From Sisyra terminalis (Eukaryota; Arthropoda; Insecta; Neuroptera; Sisyridae), in assembly GCA_958496175.1 (NCBI GenBank), contig OY292275.1, positions 59,163,701 through 59,227,700 of the forward strand: DNA of 64,000 nt, read 5' to 3'. The notes beneath the pieces were generated by a model. That model was not told the origin of the DNA. It worked only from the letters and a program-made list of their open reading frames with translations, and made no database searches. Positions 33,718 to 45,205 of the stretch are shown here, piece by piece (positions within the stretch are counted from its first letter, which is position 1; each line of letters begins with the position of its first letter). The position numbers were made by a program, and so were the translations under genes.

Positions 33718-35391
33718 CGTAAAATTAGTAAAGATATTCTTAAACTTTTTGATCAACTGGTGATTGATTTCGAACAATTTTCCTCCCCTAATATTCGATT
33801 AACTCAGGCAAATCAAGTGTTTCTTTTTCAATTTTTTAAGATTGAATTAATAAATAGACAAAATTTTGTGGTAATATTAAAAAGATCTTTTTACACAATC
33901 AAAGTCTATTCATTTAATTTATTCTGATACTTTTGTTGAGCATATTTTCTTTAAATAAATTTCCATATTACAGAACGTTATAACAGTCACAGAAAAAAAT
34001 GCAGCGGAAGTTCAAATTACATTCGTTTATATTAGAGAATTAAAAATAACATTTTAATTGTATATTTTTTTTTAAATGAACCACGTAATTGATCCCTTAT
34101 TCACGCTCATGTTGCCCATTTCCACATGTGAGGAAAATAAATTATCTGGCGATTTGTTCTGATATGATCGGACGATAGGAACGCGTCACAAATGAGAGCT
34201 CCAATTATATGTAAATGCTTTAATTAATATGGATGATGCTTTTCATACATATGATTTATATATATATACGAAAAATCCATAAACAAATCCGAGAAATGTG
34301 TGTGTATAACTTTGAACCGAAAAATATGGACAGATGGGGCTTCATAAAAAATGTGATGAACTATCATATAAATATTTTTGTGAAGTCGACGATTATTTTA
34401 AATTAATTCTGTTGGATGATTCGTGGTGTTTTCTTAGAGTTTACTTGCAGTAAAATGAAAATGGATTTTCTTGACGGTGTCGGGAGGGAAATGTCGGCTA
34501 TAAATATTCATTCAGTAGATGAAAAGGAGATTTTCTCAGCTATTATAGAGGTTCGTAGTTATTTACCATAAAGCTCTTTGTTTGGCTCGAGGTACTTATC
34601 ATTATTTTACTCAAGAGATTGACAATGGTTTTTTTTTCTTATTATTTTCATTGTGGATTTATGATTATTTTTTTTTCTTACTTGAAATTAAAATTGAGGA
34701 AAATAAAAATTCATTTTTAGATTTCTTTGCAATATTTTAATTTTGTAGATATTTATTTTGATTAAACCAAAGATTTAGTACAAATTTTTTACGACAATGT
34801 CTTTTTTGGCTTTTATGATTGTTGAAAATCAATATCAGAGGTACTTAACTCTTGGTTCGAATTAACTTTTGATTCTGGTTTAATTTTATCAATTCTACCA
34901 TAGTATGGTCTTAAGTGATCAGATATGTAGAAAAAAAAAATATTTTTACAATTTCTATATTATAATTTCCTTACTACTGTAAGTTCTTTGTGGTTTTCCA
35001 AGAGCTTAGATAATTATAAATTGGTTTAAACTTGAATAAAGTTTTAAGCACTTAGGTAATGGCTAAGTTAAACTTGAAACTTAAAGCTAAAGGTTTTGCA
35101 AGAAAAATAATTAAAAATACAGATGTGACGATTCCTTCAGCAACTAAAAAAATTAAATAGTTTTATAGACTTCATAAAATTGCAGGGAAAGACAAAGAAA
35201 AATTTGAAACCAATAGCAAAAAATATTTTCTCAAAATATCAATAATTTACAACAAAATAAATTAAATTCAAGATACAAGTCTTACTAATAAATACACAGC
35301 AACCGTTAAGACACTGAAATAATGATCACAGACCAGTCCATAATAAGCAGACCTATTTTCTTTATTTGACTTCCAAAACCCAATAAACCTT
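33718..35391. other. AT-rich stretch; one short candidate exon inside
   Basis: Apart from the candidate at 34455-34550, nothing is recognised. The plus frame at 33682-33927 runs out of repeat L. Confidence 0.4.
34455..34550 (+). CDS. Possible short coding exon, unrecognised
   Basis: A frame from ATG at 34455 encodes MKMDFLDGVGREMSA and on to FSAIIE, with a GT donor-like site (GAGGTTCGTAG) immediately after. A TTTACTTGCAG acceptor-like site ends four bases before the ATG. The piece is only 32 codons and could be chance. I name no function. Confidence 0.2.
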
Positions 35392-35402
35392 ATGTACATA
35401 CT

Positions 35403-35780
35403 GTCTATACAATATATAGAATACATTGCGGTCCAATTTAAGTAGTATAATTTAATATAATAATATATAAATATCATACCATAAACATAAATTTGAACAG
35501 AAGTTCAAACAAAAATATTCGTGACGTATTGCTCAGATACGTTTTTCGGTTGCCAAGCAATCTTCCTCAATCATCACAAAGCAGTTACGGAGTGATCCAA
35601 ACTACTTGATGACCACTGAGGAAGATTGCTTGGAAATCGAAATACGTATCTGGGCAATACGTCACGAATATTTTTGTTTGAACTTCTGTTCAAATTTGTG
35701 TTTATGGTATGGTTTTTATGTATTATTATATTAAATTATACTACATAAATTAGTCAGTGAAAAAAATCTTATTTTGACTA
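35403..35780. mobile_element. Family A palindromic element (A4)
   Basis: 378 bp with part of the centre and right arm lost. TSDs ATGTACATACT (35392-35402) and ATGTACATATT (35781-35791) differ at one base. The tail AAAAAAATCTTATTTTGACTA is retained. The left-arm core is broken (TTGAGGA); the right-arm core is kept. Confidence 0.87.
35616..35663 (+). ncRNA. Hammerhead-like motif, A4 right arm
   Basis: CTGAGGA at 35616-35622, hairpin with TTG loop and one mismatch (GATTGC against GAAATC), GAAA, ACGTAT / ATACGT stem, GTC at 35661-35663. Confidence 0.45.
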
Positions 35781-35791
35781 ATGTACATATT

Positions 35792-36599
35792 CTAAAAATA
35801 ATTTCAAACTTTCTAAACTAATATCAAAACATAATGTTGCTGTAAAACTTTAATTTTAATTGTTAAAATCATTGGAATATTCATTTAAAATGCAAATTAA
35901 AATAGTTTAATTCAAATCTCCCAAAGCGAGCTCCTATTGTCCCGGTATTAAAATGACGTCACATTACAGAAATTAGGAAACCCACGGACGTTTTCCTTGG
36001 ACAAATATTTTAAACACAAATAGTAAAATTGTTGAAATTGTTCAAATTAAATGTTAATGATTGAAACCATTTGTAATACCTGGAATTTGGTGAGGCCAGA
36101 TATATTTTATGACACTTCGTAAATTTTTAATGAAAGATTATGTTAATTTACCCTTTAGAAATCACTTTACAATAAGTAATCAAAGCAGAGAAGAATAGAA
36201 ATTTGCTTCAAATAGTTATAATGAAGATTAAGGGTTGTTATTTTTTCTAAGTAAAGTCTTTATATACTTTGATAATATGTCCAAATTTCAGTCAAATTGT
36301 TTCTCTCATTGTTGAGAATTTTCTGTTCTGATTTATCTTTTTTCGAATTATTTGCTTATAAAATGACAATGAAAGCTGAAATTTGGAGTAAAAAATAAAC
36401 GATTTTATTGGTACCATTATATACTCCAAATATTGTCCAAATACTGATTTTTTAATGTTTTCCTCACGTTAATAATGCCCTTTATCGATTAAAAATATTT
36501 ATATTTCCCATGTAGTTTTATCGCAAGATATTGATGGTCTATTTACATCAGGATTTCTGGAAATTTTACAGTGGTTGAATTTTTTCCTCATAAGTTGCT
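35792..36599. other. No gene seen
   Basis: AT-rich, nothing recognised. Confidence 0.4.
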
Positions 36600-36609
36600 T
36601 ATGTTATTA

Positions 36610-37420
36610 GATGCATGGTATGTCGCATTATATTTTTTTTTGTATTGTTATTTACCGTCTTTAGCAACTCTAGAAGTAATATAATAATCTGTAATCGAGA
36701 AATATCGAAAATATGCTCAATATACGAGGGTTGAACCCAATTTTCCATCATATTATTGAAACTATACATGGTTTAGGTCGAAATCATTGCATTCTTGCTT
36801 CAGGAAATTTATAATTATATGTTTGTAGTGTTTTTCATTTACGTTAAATACAATATAATTTCCATTCTCAAGAAAATATTCTCCAGTTACATATCCAAAC
36901 AATAAGCCATAAAAAACTGTTAATTTTTGGGGGTGTAAAAGGGTTTCAAGACCAACACGTGGTTTTTATGCACTCCAAGTGCAACAGTTGTGCTTTTTTA
37001 TGGAACTATTTGACCAGAAATACGATTCATTACTGAATATGATTTTTCCATTAACTAATGAATTTCGTTCAAATGGGTCAAAAATTCGTCAATAATTTTT
37101 TTTCGCAATAAATGGAAAATTGGTTTTAATTCCTTAGTCCACTGAATATTATACGCCTTGAAAGGCAAATCTCAATGAAGAAAATCGATTTTTCCTTATT
37201 TTCATTCATACTTTGGTTCATAACTTCGATAGTTTCAGTAATACGCTTACATTTTTTTTTTGGGATTAGATTCTTAACATTTCATATTGGTAATTGCATG
37301 TATCTCAATTTTTTTAATTACATTACGAATCGTAACTTCTGTAGGTCGACTATGTTGACCGTAGATTTCATAAAACGTAGTTCGAAGAAGTTCATAACTT
37401 TTATAATAAATTTTTACCAT
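36610..37420 (-). pseudogene. Mariner-superfamily transposase relic, second lineage
   Basis: Minus-strand pieces in order: SYELLRTTFYEIYGQHSRPT with EVTIRNVIKKIE (helix-turn-helix domain), DLPFKAYNIQWTKELKP, HLNEIH, KIIFSNESYFWSN, NCCTWSA, HPQKLTVFYGLLFGYVTGEY, FLENGNY, VNEKHYKHIIINFLKQE. These follow the order of a DDD/D mariner transposase of the type with the FSDE..HF and VTVWCGLWAGG blocks. The first catalytic aspartate is N (FSNES), frameshifts and stops are frequent, and the region after the second catalytic block is hard to follow. Distinct from the 20.4-kb mariner relic. Confidence 0.88.
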
Positions 37421-38243
37421 TTTGAAGATGGTTTGTTAATCAATAATGAAAGAAAAGTGCTAATTTTGGAGATAATCGAAAACCAAAAATGAACTCTATA
37501 GGGTAAGGAAAATTATATATCTATTACTAATTTAATTTGCTTATATGTACAATTTTCTTCAAAATATATTGAGTTCCACTTGAACGAAGTAAGATCTTTG
37601 GATAATATATCTAATGTCCTTAGAAAAATTATTGTATTTTTTAATGTATTCAGCTTTTTTTTTAAAGCTCTACCGTATTTCAACTAATAACGGATTGTAA
37701 TTTTCAATCACTCAATCGGTAAATAGTATTGATTTAACATTATTATTCAGTATAATATCACCAAAATCCGTCGGATTTCATTGGAATTACTAATTTGTGG
37801 TCGGAAAGCTCGATAGTACTGTAGTTGGTGTCAGTTTTAATTGAAATACCAAAATTCATTGAATTCACAAATACGTACGAAATATTTATGGGATTTTCAA
37901 AATGGAAAATGTGATTATGCACTTTGTCCAATTGCATCTACTGTTGGTACACTACTATTCACCTGCTGGGTGTAATCAACGTGGTTTTGTTAATTAAGAA
38001 TAATGAAAGCTTGAAAGCAACAAATTTAATTATGAATGAATATAAACTTTATGAAAAGGAAACAAGCTTTTGAAAGTGAATTATTTTTCTTGTTTTGTTA
38101 CATTTTCCATAGTTTCTTTATGATATAAAAAAACTTTTGATTAAGGATTCTCAATGATTTCTGTAGATCCGATTCTTTGAAAAGGTTTTTGTTTACATAA
38201 CTTAATTTTATGAATTTTTCATTTTTGACTCCATATATGTATA
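37421..38243. other. No gene seen
   Basis: AT-rich. The upstream end of the transposase relic may extend to about 37490 but is not readable. Confidence 0.4.
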
Positions 38244-38245
38244 TA

Positions 38246-39245
38246 AACTGATTCAAAAAAAATGATAATTTTTTTTTTCTTAATTATATCGAAAATATTG
38301 TTGGGAATGACAAAAAAAAATCCTGTGAAAGTTTAAGCTCTTAATATTAATATTAAGAGGTGCCGCATCGCATATTTCGATTTTCCATTTAAGTAACATG
38401 AGAACAATATTCTCTTGCACTTTGGAATTTTATAGCTCACGTTGGTGACAATATTTCGGAATGACCAAGGTATATTCTTGTGGGAAATTGAACGATCTAC
38501 AAGAAAGGTCTTTGTACAAATTTTTGATATATTTATTCCTTCAAAAGTTATTCGAGGTCAAAGTTGAACTAAAGAGAACTTTTTAAAAATTTTAAATTTT
38601 TGGCGCAACCATCAATCTTATGAGAAAATTTTATAGGACATTTTTTGTAGAGCAATTTTTTTTATAACTTATCTTTATAAAAGTGTTTGATATTTTTTAC
38701 AGGTCCTAAGTTATTTGCATTAAACTGAAAATTTCCTGAATTAATATATTTTAACACATTTTTTTTATTTTTATTTTAATTAAATAACTTAGGACCTGTG
38801 AAAAATATATAAAATGTTTATAGAGATAAGTTGTAGAAAAAAAGTGTTCTACAAAAAATGTCCTATAAAATTTTCTCATAAAATTGATGGTTGCGCCAAA
38901 AAATTGAAAAAATATTAACATTTCTCTTTAGTTCAACTTTGACCTCGAATAACTTTTGAAGGAATAAATAAATCAAACACTTGTACAAAGACCTTTTTTG
39001 TAGATCGTTCAATTTTCTACAAGAATATACCTTGGTCATTCCGAAATATTGTCACCAACGTGAGCTATAAAATTCCAAAGTGCAAGAGAATATTGTTCCC
39101 ATGTTATTTAAATGGAAAATCGAAATTTGCGATGCAGCACCTCTTAATATTAAGAGCTTAAACTTTCACAGGATTTTTTTTGTCATTCCCAACAATATTT
39201 TCGATTTAATTAAGAAAAAAAAATTCATTTTTTTTTGAATCAGTC
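38246..39245. mobile_element. Family C foldback element (C2)
   Basis: 1000 bp, TIR ACTGATTCAAAAAAAATGAT against its complement, TA at 38244-38245 and 39246-39247. The left arm keeps TTAATATTAATATTAA but the right arm has only TTAATATTAA. Confidence 0.9.
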
Positions 39246-39247
39246 TA

Positions 39248-40985
39248 ATGTATATGAATTCTTTCCCGCAATTCGAACTGAAAAATAATAGTTTTAAAAT
39301 GGTTTTTAGTGACTGGCCATTATTTATAAGATTTACGTTGTCGTAAATCCTGTTAAGTTTTGATTTTTTTTAAGTAGTCTGGAATATAATTAAGCGAACA
39401 AAAAATTTAAGACAAATGTTGCCAACTGCTGTTTATTTAAAGCATCGAAATGGTCTTTCAAACCTTGATTTTGGGAATAAGATTAAGTACAAAAAACGGC
39501 TTCTTTAGTTCTGAGCAATGGAGTGAAAAATTGTTACGATTACCACTTGGAAATTAAGTGATTTTTAACATTTTTATACATCCAAAAATAATTAAAAGCT
39601 CCGAGCAAAAAGAATTCTAGCGCCAACAAAAACAAACATCTAAAAATTGATTCTCTTTTCCAATGAATCAAACAAAAACCTCTTAAACCAAATACTTAAG
39701 ACATACCAAACGAAAAAAGCGCGAAACTAATTTGGTGACCAGAGCGCCCAAGTCCCATAAATTACGTCGCAAAGTTCGTCTAAAAACTTATTAACTCTAA
39801 TTGTTTTATAAATAGAAACCGAAGCGTATGGCCATTGAAAATATAAATATATTTTCTCCAACCGAAAATATGTCCATTCGAACCATTTGTCTCGAGACGT
39901 AAAATTGACGTAAATCAAAACGTTAAAAAAAATGAACGGTGGCGCCATAATTAAAATAGGCACTTTTTCGTCATAAACGAAAAAGACTCACTTTTGGGAT
40001 ACGGAAAAAACGGCAATTAAACTCGGCTATTTTTGGGACGAAAACTGGCGAATTTAAAAATAAATTTGTTAAATACGTGTACGAAATTTATGGTATGTCC
40101 GGTGGTGTTTAAAAGGGTAAAATTCAATTAGTCACAGCTGGAAAATCGATTTTCACTACATAAGTGAAACGTGGGCAAAATTTTACTTCACAAAATGAAA
40201 TCAGAACATGAAAAGATCTAATAACATAATTATTTTAATTATAGGTATACCAGCATTTTTTTCCTTTAGCAAAATAATATATTAATTTTATTCCGAGATA
40301 TTAACTTGTTATGTTTATTATAAATGCAAAATATGCATAGATTAATATATAAATAACGTTAATGAAAATAATTATGAGATACACGAGCACTCATTGGCAA
40401 TTATAGCATTTTCGAATAAGAAATTATTTGATGATGAATGTTTGAAAAGCGACGAAGAAAACCAATTTGCATGATTGTTCGTTTCATACTTGCAACAATC
40501 AATTCCGTTGATTGAATATATTGGAATGGCTTGACGATTGTTTTACGAGAAGTTCTGATGGAAATCTTCAAGTTTGGTCCAATTGGTTCCGGTTGCTTTG
40601 TCTTCTTTTTTTCTACATGAAAAACCACACGAGCCGGTGCATAGTTGGATGGAGATGTATTGGTGTGAAATGCATTTAAGTTTTCCGAAAGAATTTTAAT
40701 GAACGAAGCATTACACTTCTAAAGTGTAAAAATGATCATTATTGATTGGAATTTCAATGCTTTGACATTCCCAAGAGTTTCCATTCGATTTAAGTGATAA
40801 TGTGGCAACTTTGGATAATGAAACTTTTGATTTTTTCTAATTAAAAACTATTTGGATTTGAAGATTTTCTTGGAAGATTTTTCTATGCTATGGGGTTTTG
40901 TATTCCTTTTAAAGGGCTGTATTTTCATTTGCTAGATGAGAGAAAATGTATTTATAATTTTTTTGAGAAAAATTCAGTCAAAGAT
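39248..40985. other. No gene seen; slightly GC-richer patch 39.7-40.1 kb
   Basis: Minus frames at 39727-39963 (78 codons) and 40401-40628 (75 codons) are open but unrecognised and lack supporting motifs. Confidence 0.35.
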
Positions 40986-40997
40986 TAAGAAAATCCT

Positions 40998-41258
40998 GGT
41001 TTCAGCTTTTATTTTTTTAAATAAGAAGACATTTTAGGTTGTTAAAGATTGGTTTTTTTATTTAATATTTTGACTATTCAATTAGCTACGTTTCGTTACG
41101 TATCGTAACTTCATCAGGCTTCTTGATTCACAAAAATAAAATATTTTATTTTTGTGAAGTTACGATACGTAACGAAACGCAGCTAATTGAATAGTAAAAA
41201 TATTAAATAAAAAAAACCGTTCTTAAATAACCTGAATTGTCTTCTTATTTAAAAAAAA
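40998..41258. mobile_element. Palindromic element U with hammerhead-like motif
   Basis: 261 bp with inverted arms around a TTTTTGTG-type centre. Exact 12-bp duplications TAAGAAAATCCT lie at 40986-40997 and 41259-41270. The outer sequence is unrelated to A and B but the architecture is the same. Confidence 0.88.
41072..41117 (-). ncRNA. Hammerhead-like motif, U
   Basis: Minus strand: consensus CTGATGA, A, perfect stem GTTACG / ATA / CGTAAC, GAAAC, a weak helix III of two pairs (AC / GT), and GTC at the expected place. The second arm (about 41150-41190) keeps stem II and GAAAC but has lost CTGATGA and has GTA instead of GTC. Confidence 0.5.
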
Positions 41259-41282
41259 TAAGAAAATCCTAAAATATGCATT

Positions 41283-42090
41283 ATTAACACTTCAAAACTT
41301 GCTATACAAAATTGAGGAATGGGCTGGAAGGTGGAAAATTAAATTTAACTCCATAAAATAAATGCTTATTACCTTTACCTTGCATAAAGAAACATGGCTT
41401 CTTGCGATTATCAACAATTTGGCGTTGCCAAAATCCAAATAGATCAGTGGTTCTTAAAGTAGATTTCGTGGAATTCTGGAGTTCCACGAAATAAGTTGTA
41501 TGATTTTAAAATTTTTGTAAGATAAATTACAATAGTCTAAAATCCGGATCCTGTACTTCAAAGTTTTTATAAAAATGCATCAAACTATTAATGTAAGGCA
41601 TTGTTTATAAATTATTAATTGATTTATCAAATTTAGTAAACACCGATGTCATCATTGTTATTACTGTTTTCTGAGATATCTACTACTACTAATCTAGTTT
41701 ACGACAGCTTTAGGCATAGTTTTGAAAACCCTGATTTAGATAAGGCGCTTACTTGGACTCAACACAAGAAGGCAAGAAAGGCATTTAAACTGGAAATTTA
41801 AAAGGAAAAATTAGTTCATGAAAATTAATTTAATATCTATAAAATCTTGCTGAAATCCGTATGGATGTATGGAGTTCAGTGATGGGAAACTGCATACAAT
41901 TCCAATATATAAATACTTCAATGATTTAAGTCCAAAATACTTAGATAAATCATCAATATTTCGGCAAAGTACTCGAGAATAAGGAAACTTTAACATTAAG
42001 CAGAAGATACACAGGTTCTGAGAAAAATCCGGGAAATATTGGATGAACTTCTGAATAGCATATTTAACCCAGTCAATAGCAGACTAAAGT
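41283..42090 (+). pseudogene. Jockey-type LINE ORF2 relic, split by a hAT MITE
   Basis: Before the MITE: IEEWAGRWKIKFNSIK and ITFTLHKE. After it (from about 41742): KALTWTQHKK, ILLKSVWMYGVQ, WETAYNSNI, FKSKIL and a decayed C-terminus. Compared block by block with the intact copy at 23.1 kb (LNKWQIKVNEAKS, RRLTWRRH, VILKPVWTYGIELWG, SNSNVDILQRFQSKTLRL) it is the same clade. Several stops; inactive. Confidence 0.85.
41445..41733. mobile_element. hAT-like MITE inside the jockey relic
   Basis: 289 bp from CAGTGGTTCTTAAAGT to TTTTGAAAACCCTG, typical hAT termini. Flanking 8-mers AAATAGAT (41437-41444) and ATTTAGAT (41734-41741) match at six of eight positions. It interrupts the RT frame between the KSVH-like and RLTW-like blocks. 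Confidence 0.8.
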
Positions 42091-42560
42091 GCAAAGCTGG
42101 AATGCATTTGGTTTATCCGGAAGTTTTTATTTCCCAAATCACCAATGTGGATAAGTCTACTGGGACTAATACCTTAATGCAGCATATTGCACCACTGGTG
42201 CAGTAAAAGAAAAAATTGGGATGGATTAAAAAAAAAAACTTCGATTCATTTTCCAACTTGACTTTACTAAGGGAAAAAAGGAAAATGCTTAGTTCCGGTG
42301 ATTTCTGTGCCAAAGATATATTTTGGTCTGGAAGATCTTTTAATAAAAATATCAATGAAATAAATAATCATAATTGGCAATGACAAATGCTGGTGTGGTA
42401 TCGCTGAAGAACTGAAAATTATTTGCATAAAGTTTCAAGAAAATGTTTGATATTTGAAAGCTTTGGCGCAAAAGCTTGTTTGATCATATTTCCAACCTGT
42501 GAATCTTTGTCTAAGAAAAATGATGACAATAAAGGGATTCCAAATAAATCGTCAAGGGCT
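42091..42560. other. Unassigned, possibly LINE 3' remains
   Basis: Follows the jockey relic directly but I cannot follow the protein further. The minus frame at 42113-42355 is unrecognised. Confidence 0.3.
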
Positions 42561-42569
42561 GGTAAACTG

Positions 42570-42722
42570 CAAGGTTTATAAATTACACAGGTTGCCTCAT
42601 TAGGAAAAAAAATGACGTCATACGAAGAATTTTGAAATTTGAATCAGTCTGAAGATATATACGAACTTCTTCTGAATACGTCACGTACCGCATGAGACCA
42701 CCTGTGTATTTTATAAACCTTT
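42570..42722. mobile_element. Mutator-like MITE N2
   Basis: 153 bp, the inverted-orientation relative of N1. Ends CAAGGTTTATAAATTACACA and TGTGTATTTTATAAACCTT. Exact 9-bp duplications GGTAAACTG at 42561-42569 and 42723-42731. Internal ATGACGTCAT is shared with N1. Confidence 0.9.
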
Positions 42723-42731
42723 GGTAAACTG

Positions 42732-45067
42732 GGCGAAATATCGATCAAACCCGAATGGTTTAGAAGTTTCACTACGTAGATTAAAGGCCTAAAAGAGGGT
42801 CGTTTACCATGAAAAGTTGTTCAATATTTATTTCACACTTCTTCTACCCAAAATTAGACCAATGGTAAACAACAATTGGTCAGCAGAGGCCATAATTGAG
42901 CAGAAGAAGTGTTATACTCCATAAGGATAATCCTAGATTTCCCTTGGCCTTCATGGATTGGTAGAAGTTCCAGGAGTTTAAGTGAAAGATTTGAATCCTT
43001 CCAGCCTATAGTTTGGACTTTGGATCAATCGATTGTCTTTTGTTTTTCCCATGGAAAAGCTCCTAGTTCTGTAAAATTTAGTTCAAAAAGTTGTTGAGTA
43101 AAATTGAGTATTTTATTTTGTCGCCAGTTGATTAGGGAAAATTGCTTTTTAATTGAGAAAATTGGCATTTATTTTAATATAAAAGAATGGCTGTTACTAT
43201 GGACTAAATATGGTCATTAAAGAGACAATGGATTTTTTTTCTCCAATCTAATGAGTACCAAAATACAGTAAATCTTATAACTAAAATGGGAAAATGTGAT
43301 AAAATATTGTTGTCGAGTGTTTTAATTATATTATAGTACTTTTAAGTAGGAAAAACTGTTGTAAGATTTTACCGATTTTCCGGAAAATTTGCTCGATATT
43401 ATTCAGATAAGCTATTAGCAAAATAATGTAATTGATCCCGGATTCCCTGATTTACAATTGAAGTACACAATAAATCTATTAATAAATCAATAATTCTATT
43501 AGGTTGTCTCCATTTTTTTAGCAGTTATCTTCTTTTATACCGTTGAATATTGAGACCCAATTCTTAATCAAATATTTGGTGACGGGGGAAAGGGTACACC
43601 AAATATTTGGTGGGTTTTTTTTAAACGCAAAATATTTATTGAATTCTGAACTATTTCAATTACGAGTTTCCTTATATTATCTACCTATTAATTTGAAGCC
43701 AGCGTCTAATAATAGACTCTGTTCATCTTTGTTCACCCGTTAAGACCTAACGGTAGCTGAAATAATTTAAACAGCACAATAAAAAATGTATTTTACAAAA
43801 GTCAGATTGAATAATGAGATTAAAACTGACTAAGTTTTTCACACCACATACAAAGTAAAACTCAATTCAGTTTCAATCGAGTACTTTTCATGTGCTCGTT
43901 ATCAATCGCCCGCATATATACCTGCAATTATTATCATCATCAACATTTAATAATAAGTTTTATTTTCATTCGGAAGCTTTCACAAACGATATTTGTGTAT
44001 ATTTTTTTAATAAAAATATCAAATGATCCGTTATGTTATCTCAAAACGTTTCCGTTACATAACACACGAAAACATTCACTTGAAAAAAAATATAAATAAA
44101 TTAAATGATTTCCTCTTTGTTCATCAATCGCCAAAATTCAATCTAATCGATAACAAACCGCAGAAAATTGCGTATCTATCTATAATACATATGCAAAACT
44201 TTTACTTTTTTTTTACTTTTCACAAAAGAGAAAATGTATAATATATTTTGTTCCCTTCTACTGGTCGGGAAGGTAATTATTTAAATGATTATCGTTCAGA
44301 GTCGAGAGTGGTTTCACTTGAAAATTATCAATAAAGAAGATCATCATCAAAAAAGAAAATACGTTTATTATGCCAAGAAAAATGGATATGCGGCTTCCAT
44401 ATTTCAACATCTCGAATGCAGTAATTAGCTTTTATCATTTTCTCAGATAAATGAGCATTTGATTAAAGAGAGAAAAAAAAACATACTAAATATATCTTGG
44501 GAACGAAAAATTATGAGAATTTGTCAAAAAGATGAGTTTTTTTTTTCATTAACTTCTCAAAACCTCGACGATAATTATTTCCTGATTTAAGTATAAATTT
44601 AGTTATGTAACTGTTAATATTCGAATTTAATTTAAGAAAATTAATTTCGTTTGAGGTCAAGAGGTTTTTATTTACTTTTACCTATTGGAAAAGCAATTTT
44701 TTTTGGGGAAAATGGATAATATTTTTTTATATATTAAAATACTGGGATACAACCTTTTATTGATGCCATATCACATAAAAAATTCATATCATTTTCCTCG
44801 GAAAAAATAAGTACAGAAGAAGACAAAAAGTTTATTTTAAACTTTACTCTGTATTGGCATAATTTTTTCAACTTGGGTTGTTCCTGTTGGGAATCAAATG
44901 ATGTCAATAACAGTTCATGTATATAATCTTCTTTCTTGTATCAAATTTTATTTAAAGGAAAAAACATATCTTTATGTATACATAGTTTGTTAATGTGGTT
45001 TTGTTATTTCTTGTAACTGAGGAGCTTTTGATTAAATGGAACTTGATAAACCAAATAATTTTTTATT
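42732..45067. other. AT-rich stretch, no gene seen
   Basis: Only a perfect small palindrome CACCAAATATTTGGTG near 43597-43612. The frames at 42909-43097, 43543-43743 and 43890-44241 are unrecognised. Confidence 0.4.
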
Positions 45068-45205
45068 TATTTATTTTTAATAGGATAGTGGACATGAAAG
45101 GTTGTAGATCCATGTACTAATTATTAATTTAGCGACAAATTAATAATTAGTACATGGATCTACATCCTTTCATGTCCACTATTCTACTAAAAATAGATAA
45201 AATTA
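45068..45205. repeat. Near-perfect palindrome R
   Basis: Arms GATAGTGGACATGAAAGG onward (45083-45132) and the complement (45137-45184) around the short spacer GCGA, with looser pairing outside. The spacer word TTTAGCGACAAA recurs at about 45229. No clear TSD and no hammerhead core. Confidence 0.75.

Noticed and set aside
37175..37492. 105-codon plus-strand frame as a membrane protein
   Set aside because: It is antisense to the mariner transposase relic, which reads clearly on the minus strand.
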